Positions 8,137 to 18,164 of a stretch of DNA of 64,000 nt are shown in pieces; positions within the stretch are counted from its first letter, which is position 1; the number at the start of each line of letters is the position of its first letter. A program made the position numbers and the translations under genes. The notes beneath the pieces are model-generated. The model was not told where the DNA came from. It saw nothing but the letters and a program-made list of their open reading frames with translations, and ran no database searches. The DNA is from Pseudomonas fluorescens (GTDB lineage: Bacteria > Pseudomonadota > Gammaproteobacteria > Pseudomonadales > Pseudomonadaceae). The DNA lies in assembly GCF_019212185.1 (NCBI RefSeq), contig NZ_CP078138.1, positions 5,562,501 to 5,626,500 on the forward strand. The letters run 5' to 3'.

Positions 8137-8904
8137 TCAACGAGCAATGATCAGCGGATGCCCACGCTCCGGGTGCGCCTGCACCAACACATCCAGCCCG
8201 AACACCGCCTTGAGCGATTCGGGACGCAGCACTTGCTGCGGTGTATCCAGTGCATGGGGACGTCCGTTATCCAGGAGCAGAATGCGATCACAGTAGCGCG
8301 CCGCCAGATTCAGATCGTGCAGAATCACGAGCACGGCAGCACCGTGATCGGCAAAGGCACGCACCGCTTGCAGGGTCGTGTGCTGGTGTAGCGGGTCGAG
8401 CATTGAGGTCGGTTCATCCAGCAGTAACGTCTGCCCTGCCTCTCCAGGCCAAAGCTGCGCCAGCACTCGCGCCAGGTGCACCCGCTGACGCTCACCGCCC
8501 GACAACGCGGTGTAGCGGCGCCCCGTCAAATGCCCGACATCGGCAGCGTGCAAAGCCGCTGCAATGACTTCCTCATCCCTCTGGCGCCCGGTTTGGTGTG
8601 GCAAGCGGCCCATGCCGACGACTTCTTCGACGCTGAAGGCGAAGTCCAGGGTCGAGGTCTGCGGCAGCACGGCCAGGCGCTGAGCCCGATGCGACCCTTC
8701 CCACTCACCAATCTGCCGCTGATCCAGCAGGACCTTTCCCTGGTCGGCACGCAACTCGCCGCACAACGCGCCGAGCAAAGTACTTTTGCCGGCACCATTG
8801 GGCCCAAGCACCCCCAGGACCTCGCCTGGGCGTAATTCCAGGTTGAGATCGGCCAGGACAATCTTGCGCCCACGGCTGATCTGCAGATTTTCTACCCGAA
8901 GCAT
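8137..8904 (-). CDS. phuV: Haem ABC transporter ATP-binding protein
   Basis: 255-aa ABC ATPase powering periplasm-to-cytoplasm haem import. Walker A is GPNGAGKST (about residues 35-43), the signature [15 protein letters not shown], Walker [13 protein letters not shown] and the switch His in [15 protein letters not shown]. The extended Q-loop region and C-terminus resemble HmuV. Its ATG overlaps the phuU stop, indicating translational coupling. Third gene of phuT-U-V-chaN. All catalytic motifs are intact, unlike the chaN gene that follows. Confidence 0.93.
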   Translation of the reverse strand: MLRVENLQISRGRKIVLADLNLELRPGEVLGVLGPNGAGKSTLLGALCGELRADQGKVLLDQRQIGEWEGSHRAQRLAVLPQTSTLDFAFSVEEVVGMGRLPHQTGRQRDEEVIAAALHAADVGHLTGRRYTALSGGERQRVHLARVLAQLWPGEAGQTLLLDEPTSMLDPLHQHTTLQAVRAFADHGAAVLVILHDLNLAARYCDRILLLDNGRPHALDTPQQVLRPESLKAVFGLDVLVQAHPERGHPLIIAR

Positions 8905-9941
8905 CAGGCGCGACCTCTGAGTAGTAAAAACAGAAAGAACGGTGCGCCGATAAAGGCGGTGACGATACCGATCGGCAACTCGGCCGGGGCCAGCGCCAAA
9001 CGTGCCAGCAAATCGGCGAACAGCAGCAGACTGCCGCCAGCAAGAATCGAGGCTGGCAACAGCACCCGATGATCAGGCCCGGCCAGCAGGCGCACCAAGT
9101 GCGGCACCACCAACCCGACAAAACCGATCATCCCCGCCGCCGCAACGGCCGCTCCCACTCCCAGCGCCGTGCAGAACACCAGCTCACGCTTGAGCCGCTC
9201 GACGTTAATGCCCAAGTGGCTAGCCTCCGACTCGCCGAGCAACAGGGCGTTCAGCGCCTTCGCTCGCCGCGGCAACCACAACGCCACCCCGGCAGTCACC
9301 AGCAGCAACGGCCACAGGCGCTCATAACTGGCGCCGTTCAGACTGCCGAGATTCCAGAAGGTCAAGGTGCGTAACGTGGCATCGTCCGCCAGGTACGTAA
9401 ACAAACCCACCGCAGAGCCGGCCAGGGCCGTCAGGGCGATGCCTGCAAGCAACATCGTTGCAACGTTGGTCTGGCCGTTGCGCCGCCCCAATCGATAGAC
9501 CAGCGCCGTCACTGCCAGGCCACCAAGGAAAGCACAGATCGACAGTAGATAGGGGCCGAGCGCCTCAGGCAGGCCACCCAACAACGAGCCACCGACAATC
9601 GCAATGGCTGCACCCAAGGCGGCGCCACTGGATACACCCACCAGACCGGGATCCGCCAGCGGGTTACGAAACAGCCCCTGCATGGCCACGCCGGAAAGCG
9701 CCAACACACCGCCGACCGCCAGCCCGAGCAAGGTGCGCGGCAGGCGAATCTGGCCAAGGATCAATTCCGCCTGCTCCAGGCCTTGAGCGGCAATCGGCAG
9801 ACCCACCAGGCGCAAGGCCGCGCGCATCGTGTCCATCAGCGGTAGGCTGACCGGGCCGAGAGCCAGCGATAACCAGATCGCCAGCAACCACAGCAGGCTG
9901 AGCCCGATAAACAGCGAACGTGGTTTCACCAGAGTGGTCAT
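8904..9941 (-). CDS. phuU: Haem ABC transporter permease
   Basis: 345-aa FecCD/BtuC-type permease with about ten hydrophobic segments, including [19 protein letters not shown] and [13 protein letters not shown] near the N-terminal half and [16 protein letters not shown] in the cytoplasmic coupling-helix region. It partners PhuV (ATPase) and PhuT (binding protein) in the inner membrane. It overlaps the phuT stop by four bases and the phuV start by one. Substrate assignment as haem comes from neighbouring PhuT/PhuV similarity, the ChaN gene and the Fur site. Confidence 0.92.
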   Translation of the reverse strand: MTTLVKPRSLFIGLSLLWLLAIWLSLALGPVSLPLMDTMRAALRLVGLPIAAQGLEQAELILGQIRLPRTLLGLAVGGVLALSGVAMQGLFRNPLADPGLVGVSSGAALGAAIAIVGGSLLGGLPEALGPYLLSICAFLGGLAVTALVYRLGRRNGQTNVATMLLAGIALTALAGSAVGLFTYLADDATLRTLTFWNLGSLNGASYERLWPLLLVTAGVALWLPRRAKALNALLLGESEASHLGINVERLKRELVFCTALGVGAAVAAAGMIGFVGLVVPHLVRLLAGPDHRVLLPASILAGGSLLLFADLLARLALAPAELPIGIVTAFIGAPFFLFLLLRGRA

Positions 9942-10825
9942 TGAGTGGCGGCGGCCTTGACGGGCTCAGCCGGATAGAAGCCTGCAGACAGCTTGACCAG
10001 GCTCTGCGGCAGTCGCGGTCCAAGTCCACCAACCAACAATGTCGGATCCAGCTCCAGCACCCGCCCTGCCTTGGCCGCTGGCGTCGAGGCGAGGATCGGA
10101 TTCTGTTTGAACAACGCCGCGCGCGCGGCATCGCCGGTCAGCGCCCGGTCGGAAAACACCAGCACATCCGGCGCCAAACCGGCCAGGGATTCGACGGAGA
10201 ACGGCTTGTAGCCGCTATGGGTTGCCAGGTTATGACCACCCGCCTGCTGCAGTAGCCAATCGGCAGCGGTGTCCTTGCCAGCAATCAATGGCTTACCCCC
10301 GGCGTGACCCAGCAATAGCAGGACACCTGGGGCTTTCTGACGAGCCTGAGCCTGACTGACCCAGGCCTTGCGCTCCTCGAGTTGCTGTTGATAACGCTGG
10401 AACAGGGTCATGGCCTGCGCCTCGTTACCGAGCAAACGGCCCAAGTGCTTCAGGGTGTTTTCCAGGGTTGGCAGGTCCGCTTGCGCCGAGAACAACTCGA
10501 CCTGAACTCCTGCGGTACGAATCTGCGATACCACGGGCGGCGGGCCCATTTCTTCGGTGCCGATCAGAATTTGCGGGCGCAAACTCAATACGCCTTCAGC
10601 CGAGAGTTGTCGTTGATAACCAATGCTCGGCAAGGCCTTAATCGATTCAGGGTGCTGGCTCGTAGTATCGACGCCCACCAGTTTAGATTCGCCGCCCAAG
10701 GCGCTGACCCATTCCGACAGCGCGCCCCCGGCACTGACCCAGCGTTGCGGCAATTCGGCGGCTGCGGCCACATGATTGACCAGAAGTCCGACACAGAGCG
10801 CAATAGCGCTGGTACTCAGGCGCAT
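9938..10825 (-). CDS. phuT: Periplasmic haem-binding protein
   Basis: 295-aa substrate-binding protein of the haem importer. The start MRLSTSAIALCVGLLVNHVA gives a clean signal peptide (cleavage after about AAA at 20-23) and is preceded by AAAGGAAA about seven bases upstream. A longer in-frame extension without a ribosome binding site was rejected. The fold is class III (PF01497 type): RWVSAGGALSEWVSALG near the N-terminus and AGKDTAADWLLQQAGGHN in the C-terminal lobe. First gene of the operon, directly behind a Fur-type promoter. phuS and phuR, which accompany phuT in P. aeruginosa, are not in this window. Confidence 0.92.
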   Translation of the reverse strand: MRLSTSAIALCVGLLVNHVAAAAELPQRWVSAGGALSEWVSALGGESKLVGVDTTSQHPESIKALPSIGYQRQLSAEGVLSLRPQILIGTEEMGPPPVVSQIRTAGVQVELFSAQADLPTLENTLKHLGRLLGNEAQAMTLFQRYQQQLEERKAWVSQAQARQKAPGVLLLLGHAGGKPLIAGKDTAADWLLQQAGGHNLATHSGYKPFSVESLAGLAPDVLVFSDRALTGDAARAALFKQNPILASTPAAKAGRVLELDPTLLVGGLGPRLPQSLVKLSAGFYPAEPVKAAATQ

Positions 10826-10897
10826 AACAGGGTTTCCTTTAAGGAGATTTCCCACACAATGACCGGCGTCGTTTGTACGCCCGGGCGAATCCGGCAT

Positions 10898-10925
10898 TTG
10901 ATAATTGTTAGCATTTGAACGTCAA
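10898..10925 (-). promoter_or_regulatory. phuT promoter with Fur-type operator
   Basis: On the minus strand TTGACG (plus 10920-10925), a 16-base spacer and TATCAA (10898-10903) form a candidate promoter. The 19-mer spanning plus 10900-10918 matches 13 of 19 Fur-consensus positions and overlaps the spacer and -10. This predicts iron-repressed expression of phuTUV, in line with PrrF at the other end of the block. Confidence 0.72.
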
Positions 10926-10991
10926 GCACAGACACATTTGCTAACCAGCGCACTCGCCATTGGCCCACGCCTTCGGCACTTGAGGATAGAC

Positions 10992-11309
10992 ATGAAGTTT
11001 CTTTGCAGCAGCGCGGAACTGGCTGATACCAGCAGTCGCGGCTTTAAGATTGGCGAGAAGAACGTCTTCGCCGTGCGCCGTGAAGGACAGATCTACGCCT
11101 ATGAAAACCGTTGTCCGCATCGCGGCATCAGCCTGGAGTGGCACCCGGACCAGTTCCTCGACGCCAGCGCCAGCCTGATCCAGTGCGCCAGCCACGGCGC
11201 ACTGTTCCTGATCGAAAGCGGTGAATGCGTCGCGGGGCCTTGCGCTGGCCAATCACTTACGGCCCTGAAGTGCCGCGAAGACGCCGCCGGCATCTGGGTC
11301 CAACCCTAG
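10992..11309 (+). CDS. Rieske [2Fe-2S] domain protein
   Basis: 105-aa single-domain Rieske protein. Cluster ligands are CPHRG (Cys41, His43) and CASHG (Cys65, His68), the standard C-x-H/C-x-x-H pair. The chosen ATG ([10 protein letters not shown]) has AGGA upstream; a longer in-frame extension is not supported. Such small Rieske proteins act as electron-transfer ferredoxins, but no partner oxygenase lies nearby. It is convergent with sfsA, their ends overlapping by four bases, and divergent from phuT. Confidence 0.9.
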   Translation: MKFLCSSAELADTSSRGFKIGEKNVFAVRREGQIYAYENRCPHRGISLEWHPDQFLDASASLIQCASHGALFLIESGECVAGPCAGQSLTALKCREDAAGIWVQP

Positions 11310-12019
11310 ACGTCGAGCAGCACCTGCAGGCGCCGGTCGACGCGAACCTCTTCGGCATTCAGGCTCACCCCGTACGCCAGCACTTCAACCCCTGCCGCCT
11401 TGGCCTCGCGCAGGGCTGCCGCATAACCCGGATCGATTTCCACGGCCGGTCGCACCGCCTCGATGCCAGTCAGGTTGACGCAATACAGTTGCACCGCGCG
11501 CACCCCGCTGCGGGCCAGGCAAGCCAATTCGCGCAGGTGCTTGGCCCCACGCTGAGTCACCGCATCCGGAAACGCCGCAATCGCTACGCCATCGAAGCCC
11601 AGTGTGACGCTTTTGACTTCAACGAACGCCGGCCCCTGCGGATAGTCGAGGCGAAAATCGATGCGACTGTTTTCCTGGCCGTAGGGCACTTCACGCTTGA
11701 GCCCGGTAAAGCCATCAAGTTCGCTGATCACCCCGGCCCTCAGGGCTTCCTCGATCAGGGTGTTGGCCCGTGCGGTATTGACGCAGGCCAGTCGCCCTTG
11801 CGGGGTTTCGCTGATTTCCCAGGTCCCGGGCAACTTGCGCTTGGGGTCGTTGGAGCGGCTGAACCAGACCTGCCCGCCCTCGACCATGCAATTGAACATC
11901 GAGCCGGTATTGGGGCAGTGAATGGTCATCATCTCACCGCCAACGGTTTCGATATCGGCGAGAAAACGCTTGTAACGCCGGATCAACCGACCTTCTTCCA
12001 AGGGGGGATCGAAGCGCAT
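11306..12019 (-). CDS. sfsA: Sugar fermentation stimulation protein homologue
   Basis: 237-aa SfsA family protein. [31 protein letters not shown] and SRIDFRL with FVEVKSVTL are the conserved blocks; the family has a nuclease-like fold with an acidic site (RIDF..., EVKS) and possible nucleic-acid binding. In E. coli it affects maltose gene expression; the mechanism is unclear. Its ATG overlaps the aminotransferase stop (TGATG), so the two genes are probably one operon. Confidence 0.93.
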   Translation of the reverse strand: MRFDPPLEEGRLIRRYKRFLADIETVGGEMMTIHCPNTGSMFNCMVEGGQVWFSRSNDPKRKLPGTWEISETPQGRLACVNTARANTLIEEALRAGVISELDGFTGLKREVPYGQENSRIDFRLDYPQGPAFVEVKSVTLGFDGVAIAAFPDAVTQRGAKHLRELACLARSGVRAVQLYCVNLTGIEAVRPAVEIDPGYAAALREAKAAGVEVLAYGVSLNAEEVRVDRRLQVLLDV

Positions 12020-13191
12020 CAGCCTTGCCAACTCCGCAGACCACGGGCAATCCGTTCCACCGCTTCGCGCAAGCGCGGCAGGCTCTGGGTATAGGCGAAG
12101 CGCACATGGTGTCCGGCCTGATACCGACCAAAATCCAGGCCCGGGGTGAAGGCAATGTGTTCGGTTTCCAGAAAGTGCCGGCAAAAGGCAAAAGCGTCGC
12201 CGCCAAAGGCACTGATGTCCGCATACAGGTAGAACGCGCCCTCCGGCTCCACGGCAATGCCAAAGCCCAGTTCGCGCAAGGCCGGCAGCAGGAAATCGCG
12301 ACGCCGGCCGAATTCGGCGCGCCGCTCTTCCAGGATGCTCAGGGTCGCCGGCTCAAAGCAGGCCAATGCGGCCTGCTGGGCCATGCTCGGCGCGCTGATG
12401 TAGAGGTTCTGCGCCAGCTTCTCCAGTTCGCTGACCGCACCTTGCGGCGCCACCAGCCAACCAAGGCGCCAGCCGGTCATGCCGAAATACTTGGAAAAAC
12501 TATTCAGGACAAAAGCACTGTCGTCGACTTCCAGCACGCTGGCCGCATCGGTGCCGTAGGTCAGGCCATGATAGATCTCGTCCACCACCAGATGGCCGTT
12601 ACGGCCCTTGATCGCCGTGGACAGGCCGGCCAGTTCATCCCGGGTGAGGATGGTTCCAGTCGGGTTGGCTGGCGACGCCACCAGTGCGCCGACACTGTCG
12701 TGATCCCAGTAGCGCTCCACCAGGTCCGGAGTCAGTTGGTAACGCACGTCCGGACCGACCGGCACCAGTTGCGCCGCGCCTTCTACCAGCCGCAGGAAAT
12801 GCCGATTGCACGGATAGCCCGGGTCAGCCAGCAGCCAGTGCTTGCCCGGATCCACCAGCAAGGCGCTGGCCAGCAACAGCGCGCCTGAGCCACCAGGGGT
12901 GATGAGAATGCGCTGCGGATCGATGTTCAGGCCGTAGCGCTGCTGGTAGAACCCGGAAATTGCTTCACGCAGCTCGGGAATGCCACGCGCCGCGGTGTAA
13001 CGGGTTTTCCCCGCCGCGAGGGCGGCCTGACCGGCCTTGATGATCGGCTCGGCGGTGGTGAAGTCCGGCTCGCCGATTTCCAGGTGAATCACGTCGTGGC
13101 CGGCCGCCTGCAGCTCATTGGCGCGCGCCAGCAAAGCCATGACATGGAAAGGTTCGATAGCGCGGCTGCGCGCACTGTAGGGCTGAGCCAT
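12019..13191 (-). CDS. PLP-dependent class I/II aminotransferase
   Basis: 390-aa fold-type I aminotransferase. The PLP lysine lies in [16 protein letters not shown], with ASPANPTGT (Asn for PLP O3' contact), [11 protein letters not shown], and a C-terminal HVRFAYT containing the substrate-carboxylate Arg. Homologues are listed as probable aminotransferases upstream of dksA in Pseudomonas; the amino-acid substrate is not determined. It heads a two-gene unit with sfsA and is divergent from dksA. Confidence 0.9.
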   Translation of the reverse strand: MAQPYSARSRAIEPFHVMALLARANELQAAGHDVIHLEIGEPDFTTAEPIIKAGQAALAAGKTRYTAARGIPELREAISGFYQQRYGLNIDPQRILITPGGSGALLLASALLVDPGKHWLLADPGYPCNRHFLRLVEGAAQLVPVGPDVRYQLTPDLVERYWDHDSVGALVASPANPTGTILTRDELAGLSTAIKGRNGHLVVDEIYHGLTYGTDAASVLEVDDSAFVLNSFSKYFGMTGWRLGWLVAPQGAVSELEKLAQNLYISAPSMAQQAALACFEPATLSILEERRAEFGRRRDFLLPALRELGFGIAVEPEGAFYLYADISAFGGDAFAFCRHFLETEHIAFTPGLDFGRYQAGHHVRFAYTQSLPRLREAVERIARGLRSWQG

Positions 13192-13523
13192 TAGCCTTCC
13201 TTCAACGGGGTAAAAGAAACGATTCTACCCAAGCACAGGAACGAGCGAGAACCTATTGCGGTCACAACACCAAGGTTCAGCGTCATGGAGCCCAAACGCA
13301 AGGCGCAGGATTGACTAAAATCATTATTTGATCAGGTCTCCAGAACCACCAGACCAGGCTTTGCAACCCTTTGCAAGGCTTGTGGACCGCAGCCTCGACA
13401 TGAGGGAGTAGCGCGGCCGGATTTGATCTGGTAAGTTCGCCCGCTTGCAGTCGCAGGGCCGGCAGGTGTCGGTGATGGAGCAATCCTGCGCAATGGATTA
13501 CAAGAGTAGAGGCGGTCCATTTC
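13192..13523. promoter_or_regulatory. Divergent intergenic region, aminotransferase / dksA
   Basis: 332 bp without a convincing gene. It should hold promoters for both flanking genes. A TTGACT at 13311-13316 lacks a good -10 at the right distance. A short direct repeat CTTTGCAA occurs twice at 13359-13376. No further structure could be supported. Confidence 0.4.
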
Positions 13524-13967
13524 ATGCCCACCCAAGCAAAGCAACAGCAGAATCAGGTAATCAGCGGCTTCGAACCTTACGTGCCGAAGGCTGGTGAAGA
13601 GTACATGGGCGCACCGATGCGCGCGCACTTCACCAAGATCCTGAACAAGTGGAAACAGGACTTGATGCAGGAAGTCGACCGTACCGTTGACCACATGAAA
13701 GATGAGGCAGCCAACTTCCCCGACCCGGCCGACCGTGCCAGCCAGGAAGAAGAATTCGCCCTTGAGCTGCGCGCCCGCGATCGCGAGCGCAAGTTGATCA
13801 AGAAGATCGACAAGACGCTGGAGCTGATCCAGGACGAAGAGTACGGCTGGTGCGAGTCCTGCGGTATCGAGATCGGCATCAAGCGCCTCGAAGCCCGCCC
13901 GACTGCCGATCTGTGCATCGACTGCAAGACCCTGGCTGAAATCAAGGAAAAACAGGTCGGCAAGTAA
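13524..13967 (+). CDS. dksA: RNA polymerase-binding transcription factor DksA
   Basis: 147-aa DksA, which enters the secondary channel of RNA polymerase and with ppGpp adjusts rRNA and amino-acid promoters. The coiled coil has the tip sequence DPADRASQEEE (Asp67, Asp70 equivalent to the catalytically important E. coli pair). The four-Cys zinc finger is complete (Cys110, Cys113, Cys131, Cys134), so this is the canonical zinc form, not the Cys-poor DksA2 paralogue. AGAGG lies upstream of the ATG. It is followed by an intrinsic terminator, then gluQ. Confidence 0.97.
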   Translation: MPTQAKQQQNQVISGFEPYVPKAGEEYMGAPMRAHFTKILNKWKQDLMQEVDRTVDHMKDEAANFPDPADRASQEEEFALELRARDRERKLIKKIDKTLELIQDEEYGWCESCGIEIGIKRLEARPTADLCIDCKTLAEIKEKQVGK

Positions 13968-13985
13968 TTCTCGACTTGAATGAAG

Positions 13986-14012
13986 AACGGAGCGTGCGAA
14001 CGCTCCGTTTTT
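13986..14012 (+). terminator. dksA terminator
   Basis: AACGGAGCG/CGCTCCGTT stem with a 6-base loop and TTTTT, 18 bases after the dksA stop: a standard intrinsic terminator, probably leaky since gluQ begins 41 bases later. Confidence 0.85.
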
Positions 14013-14053
14013 GTTTCTGCGTCCTGCAAACCCCGAAAAGTAGCTTCGCCGCC

Positions 14054-14950
14054 ATGACCGCCAAAACCTCCCCCGCCTACATCGGACGCTTCGCCCCAAC
14101 GCCCAGCGGCCATCTGCATTTCGGATCGCTGGTCGCGGCGCTGGCCTCCTACCTGGATGCTCGCTCGGTCGGCGGGCGCTGGCTGCTGCGCATGGAGGAC
14201 CTCGATCCGCCGCGCGAAGAGCCTGGTGCGCAGGCGGCGATCCTCAAGGCCCTGGAAAGTTACGGCTTCGAGTGGGACGGTGAAATGATTCGCCAGAGCG
14301 ATCGCCACGAGGCCTACGCCCAAGTCCTCGGTCAACTGTTCAACCTCGGACTGGCCTACGCCTGCACCTGCTCGCGCAAGCAACTGGAGCCTTACCACGG
14401 GATTTACCCGGGCTTGTGCCGCAACGCAGGGCATGCCTGCGAAGACGCGGCGATCCGCTTGCGCGTCCCGGAGCTGGAATACCATTTCATCGACCGCGTG
14501 CAGGGCGAATACCGCCAGCACCTGGCCCGTGAAGTCGGTGATTTTGTGATTCGCCGCCGCGACGGTCTCTATGCCTATCAACTGGCGGTGGTGCTCGACG
14601 ATGCCTGGCAAGGCATCACCGACATCGTCCGTGGCGCCGACCTGCTCGACTCCACGCCCCGCCAGTTGTACCTGCAGGAGTTGCTCGGCTTGTCACAACC
14701 GCGTTACCTGCATCTGCCCCTGATCACCCAGCCGGATGGCAACAAACTGGGTAAATCCTATCGCTCACCGCCGTTGACCGAAGATCAGGCTACGCCTTTG
14801 TTACTCCGCGCCTTGCGCGCCCTGGGGCAGAAACCCGGCGTGGAACTAGCGGATGCCGCACCCGCCGAACTGCTCAAGTGGGGCACTGCCCATTGGGACG
14901 CCGGACTGATTCCTCGCACTCTGACCCTGCCCGAAGCGCAATTACGCTGA
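14054..14950 (+). CDS. gluQ: Glutamyl-queuosine tRNA(Asp) synthetase
   Basis: 298-aa truncated glutamyl-tRNA synthetase-like enzyme that glutamylates queuosine in the anticodon of tRNA-Asp. It has the class I N-terminal block YIGRFAPTPSGHLHFGSLVA and a catalytic-domain zinc site built from CTCSRKQ and a downstream Cys pair. The GluRS anticodon-binding domain is absent, as expected. The KMSKS loop is replaced by NKLGKS, usual for the family. The ATG chosen is where family homology starts. The dksA-gluQ order is conserved across Gammaproteobacteria. Confidence 0.94.
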   Translation: MTAKTSPAYIGRFAPTPSGHLHFGSLVAALASYLDARSVGGRWLLRMEDLDPPREEPGAQAAILKALESYGFEWDGEMIRQSDRHEAYAQVLGQLFNLGLAYACTCSRKQLEPYHGIYPGLCRNAGHACEDAAIRLRVPELEYHFIDRVQGEYRQHLAREVGDFVIRRRDGLYAYQLAVVLDDAWQGITDIVRGADLLDSTPRQLYLQELLGLSQPRYLHLPLITQPDGNKLGKSYRSPPLTEDQATPLLLRALRALGQKPGVELADAAPAELLKWGTAHWDAGLIPRTLTLPEAQLR

Positions 14951-15027
14951 CTAAGCTTGCAGGTTGGCGCCCATCCGTTACCATCGCCGCACGTTTTCGG
15001 GCACGCACACAATAAAGAGAGGCCGGG

Positions 15028-15204
15028 ATGTACATCTATCGCTTGGTCCTGCTGCTGGTAGTGGGGATCTATCTATTCTCCCCCGCCATCATGGACTGGT
15101 GGATCGACGCCACTGGCGCCTGGTATCGCCCGTATCTGCTGTGGCTGATCCTGATCGTCGTGACCTTCATCCTGCAGAGCCAAAAAGATGCCGATGAGCT
15201 TTAG
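15028..15204 (+). CDS. cbrX: Small membrane protein CbrX
   Basis: 58-aa hydrophobic protein: MYIYRLVLLLVVGIYLFS, a short periplasmic loop with WWIDATGAWYRP, and a second membrane helix LLWLILIVVTFIL, ending QSQKDADEL. It overlaps the cbrA start by 17 bases, which indicates translational coupling. A short gene of this kind upstream of cbrA has been named cbrX in P. putida and is co-expressed with the kinase. It probably assists CbrA, but its mechanism is unknown. GAGAGGCCGGG precedes the ATG. Confidence 0.85.
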   Translation: MYIYRLVLLLVVGIYLFSPAIMDWWIDATGAWYRPYLLWLILIVVTFILQSQKDADEL

Positions 15205-18142
15205 CCTGACCCAGATGATCCTGATCAGCGCCGCGTACCTGGCGGTGCTGTTCGGCGTCGCCTGGATCAGTGAACGCGGAATGATCCCGCGGGCGATCAT
15301 TCGCCACCCGCTGACCTACACCCTGTCCCTGGGTGTCTACGCCAGCGCCTGGGCGTTCTACGGCACGGTCGGCCTGGCCTATCAATATGGCTACGGCTTT
15401 CTCTCCAGCTACCTCGGAGTGTCCGGCGCCTTCCTGCTCGCGCCGGTGCTGTTGTATCCGATCCTGAAGATCACCCGGACCTACCAGCTTTCATCTCTGG
15501 CCGACCTGTTTGCCTTTCGCTTTCGCAGCACCTGGGCCGGCGCACTGACCACCATCTTCATGCTGATCGGCGTCTTGCCGCTGCTGGCGCTGCAGATCCA
15601 GGCCGTGGCCGATTCGATCGGCATCCTGACCCGCGAACCGGTCCAGCATCGGGTGGCCCTGAGCTTCTGCGCGCTGATCACCCTGTTCACGATTTTCTTT
15701 GGCTCGCGGCACATTGCGACACGGGAAAAACACGAAGGGCTGGTGTTCGCCATTGCCTTTGAATCGGTGATCAAGCTGATCGCCATCGGCGGCGTCGGCC
15801 TGTATGCCCTGTATGGCGTATTCGACGGCCCGCAACAGCTGGAACTCTGGCTGCTGCAGAACCAGACCGCCCTCGCCGCCCTGCACACGCCACTGCAGGA
15901 AGGTCCATGGCGCACCTTGTTGCTGGTGTTCTTCGCCTCGGCCATCGTGATGCCGCACATGTATCACATGACCTTCACCGAAAACCTCAATCCGCGCTCC
16001 CTCGTCAGTGCAAGCTGGGGCCTGCCGCTGTTCCTTCTGCTAATGAGTCTGGCGGTTCCGCTGATTCTCTGGGCCGGTCTGAAACTGGGCGCCAGCACCA
16101 ACCCCGAATACTTCACCCTCGGCATCGGCATTGCCGCCAACAGTAAGGCCCTGGCCTTGCTGGCCTACATCGGCGGCTTGTCTGCGGCCAGCGGCCTGAT
16201 CATCGTCACCACTCTGGCGCTGTCCGGAATGGCCTTGAACCATCTGGTCCTGCCGCTGTACCAGCCACCCGCCGAAGGCAACATCTACCGCTGGCTGAAA
16301 TGGACCCGTCGAGCGCTGATCGTCGCGATCATCATGGCTGGCTACGGCTTCTACCTGATGCTCGGCGCCGAACAGGACCTGGCCAACCTCGGCATCGTCG
16401 CCTTTGTCGCGACCCTGCAATTCCTGCCGGGGGTGCTGTCCGTGCTGTATTGGCCGACAGCTAACCGCCGCGGCTTCATTGCGGGCTTGCTGGCGGGGAT
16501 CCTGGTCTGGCTGGTGACCATGCTGTTGCCGCTGGTGGGCAATCTGCAAGGCTTCTATATTCCGCTGCTGAACATGATCTACGTGCTCGACGACACCAGT
16601 TGGCACATGGCGGCCATCGCCTCGCTGGCGGCCAACGTGCTGATGTTCACCCTGATCTCGCTGTTCACCAACGCCAGCAGTGAAGAAGCCAGCGCGGCCG
16701 AGGCGTGCGCGGTGGATAACGTGCGCCGTCCGCAACGACGCGAACTGCATGCCGCCTCGCCTCAGGAGTTCGCCACACAGCTGGCAAAACCACTGGGCGC
16801 AAAGGCGGCGCAAAAAGAAGTGGAGCAGGCACTGCGCGATCTCTACCTGCCGTTCGATGAGCGCCGTCCTTACGCCTTGCGCCGCCTGCGCGACCGGATC
16901 GAAGCCAACCTCTCCGGCCTGATGGGCCCCAGTGTCGCCCAGGACATGGTCGAAACCTTCCTGCCGTACAAGGCCGGCGGCGAAAACTACGTCACTGAAG
17001 ACATTCACTTCATCGAAAGCCGTCTCGAGGACTATCACTCGCGCCTGACCGGCCTGGCCGCTGAACTCGACGCCCTGCGCCGATACCACCGCCAGACCCT
17101 GCAGGAACTGCCGATGGGTGTCTGTTCCCTGGCCAAGGATCAGGAGATCCTGATGTGGAACAAAGCCATGGAGGAACTGACCGGTATCGCCGCACAGCGC
17201 GTGGTCGGCTCGCGCCTGAGCACTCTGGGCGAGCCATGGAAGGAATTACTGCAAGGCTTCATTAATCTGCCCGATGAACACTTGCACAAACAGCACCTGA
17301 CCCTCGAAGGCCAGACCCGCTGGCTCAACCTGCACAAGGCAGCCATTGACGAACCGCTGGCCCCGGGCAATAGCGGCCTGGTCCTGCTGGTGGAGGACCT
17401 GACCGAAACCCAGATGCTCGAAGACAAGCTGGTGCACTCCGAGCGCTTGGCGAGTATTGGGCGCCTGGCCGCCGGGGTGGCTCACGAAATTGGCAACCCG
17501 ATTACCGGCATCGCCTGTCTGGCGCAAAACCTGCGCGAAGAGCGCGAGGACGACGGCGAGCTGACCGAAATCAGCGGGCAGATTCTTGAGCAGACCAAAC
17601 GCGTGTCACGCATCGTGCAATCGTTGATGAGTTTCGCCCACGCAGGCAGCCACCAGCACAACGACGAACCGGTGTGCCTGGCTGAGGTAGCCCAGGACGC
17701 GATTGGCCTGCTGGCCCTGAACCGACGCAATTTCGAAGTGCAATTCTATAACCTGTGCGATCCCGAGCATTGGGTCGATGGCGACCCACAGCGTCTGGCC
17801 CAAGTGCTGATCAACCTGCTGTCCAACGCCCGCGACGCATCGCCAGCCGGCAGTGCGGTACGGGTAAAAAGCGAAGCCAGCGAACACACGATCGATCTGA
17901 TCGTCGAAGACGAAGGCAGCGGCATCCCCTCGAGCATCATGGACCGATTGTTCGAACCCTTCTTCACCACCAAGGATCCTGGCGAAGGCACCGGTCTGGG
18001 CCTTGCACTGGTCTATTCCATCGTTGAAGAGCATTATGGACAAATCACCATCGACAGCCCGGCTGACATTCAAAGCCAACGCGGCACCCGTATCCGGGTG
18101 ACCTTACCGCGTCATGTCGAAGCGACGTCCGCTGTGAACTGA
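15188..18142 (+). CDS. cbrA: Sensor histidine kinase CbrA with SLC5 transporter module
   Basis: 984-aa hybrid of a sodium/solute-symporter (SLC5) domain with about 13 membrane helices (roughly residues 1-505), a short STAC-type linker, a PAS domain (about 630-745) and HisKA/HATPase domains. The phospho-acceptor lies in [12 protein letters not shown] (about His765); N box [11 protein letters not shown]1 VEDEGSGIP and G2 [11 protein letters not shown] are intact. CbrA governs use of poor carbon and nitrogen sources (histidine, arginine, proline) through CbrB; the transporter part can carry histidine. Two in-frame ATGs (15188, 15194) are possible. cbrB follows after 22 bases. Confidence 0.97.
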   Translation: MPMSFSLTQMILISAAYLAVLFGVAWISERGMIPRAIIRHPLTYTLSLGVYASAWAFYGTVGLAYQYGYGFLSSYLGVSGAFLLAPVLLYPILKITRTYQLSSLADLFAFRFRSTWAGALTTIFMLIGVLPLLALQIQAVADSIGILTREPVQHRVALSFCALITLFTIFFGSRHIATREKHEGLVFAIAFESVIKLIAIGGVGLYALYGVFDGPQQLELWLLQNQTALAALHTPLQEGPWRTLLLVFFASAIVMPHMYHMTFTENLNPRSLVSASWGLPLFLLLMSLAVPLILWAGLKLGASTNPEYFTLGIGIAANSKALALLAYIGGLSAASGLIIVTTLALSGMALNHLVLPLYQPPAEGNIYRWLKWTRRALIVAIIMAGYGFYLMLGAEQDLANLGIVAFVATLQFLPGVLSVLYWPTANRRGFIAGLLAGILVWLVTMLLPLVGNLQGFYIPLLNMIYVLDDTSWHMAAIASLAANVLMFTLISLFTNASSEEASAAEACAVDNVRRPQRRELHAASPQEFATQLAKPLGAKAAQKEVEQALRDLYLPFDERRPYALRRLRDRIEANLSGLMGPSVAQDMVETFLPYKAGGENYVTEDIHFIESRLEDYHSRLTGLAAELDALRRYHRQTLQELPMGVCSLAKDQEILMWNKAMEELTGIAAQRVVGSRLSTLGEPWKELLQGFINLPDEHLHKQHLTLEGQTRWLNLHKAAIDEPLAPGNSGLVLLVEDLTETQMLEDKLVHSERLASIGRLAAGVAHEIGNPITGIACLAQNLREEREDDGELTEISGQILEQTKRVSRIVQSLMSFAHAGSHQHNDEPVCLAEVAQDAIGLLALNRRNFEVQFYNLCDPEHWVDGDPQRLAQVLINLLSNARDASPAGSAVRVKSEASEHTIDLIVEDEGSGIPSSIMDRLFEPFFTTKDPGEGTGLGLALVYSIVEEHYGQITIDSPADIQSQRGTRIRVTLPRHVEATSAVN

Positions 18143-18164
18143 GACCGTCGAGAGAATTGAATCA

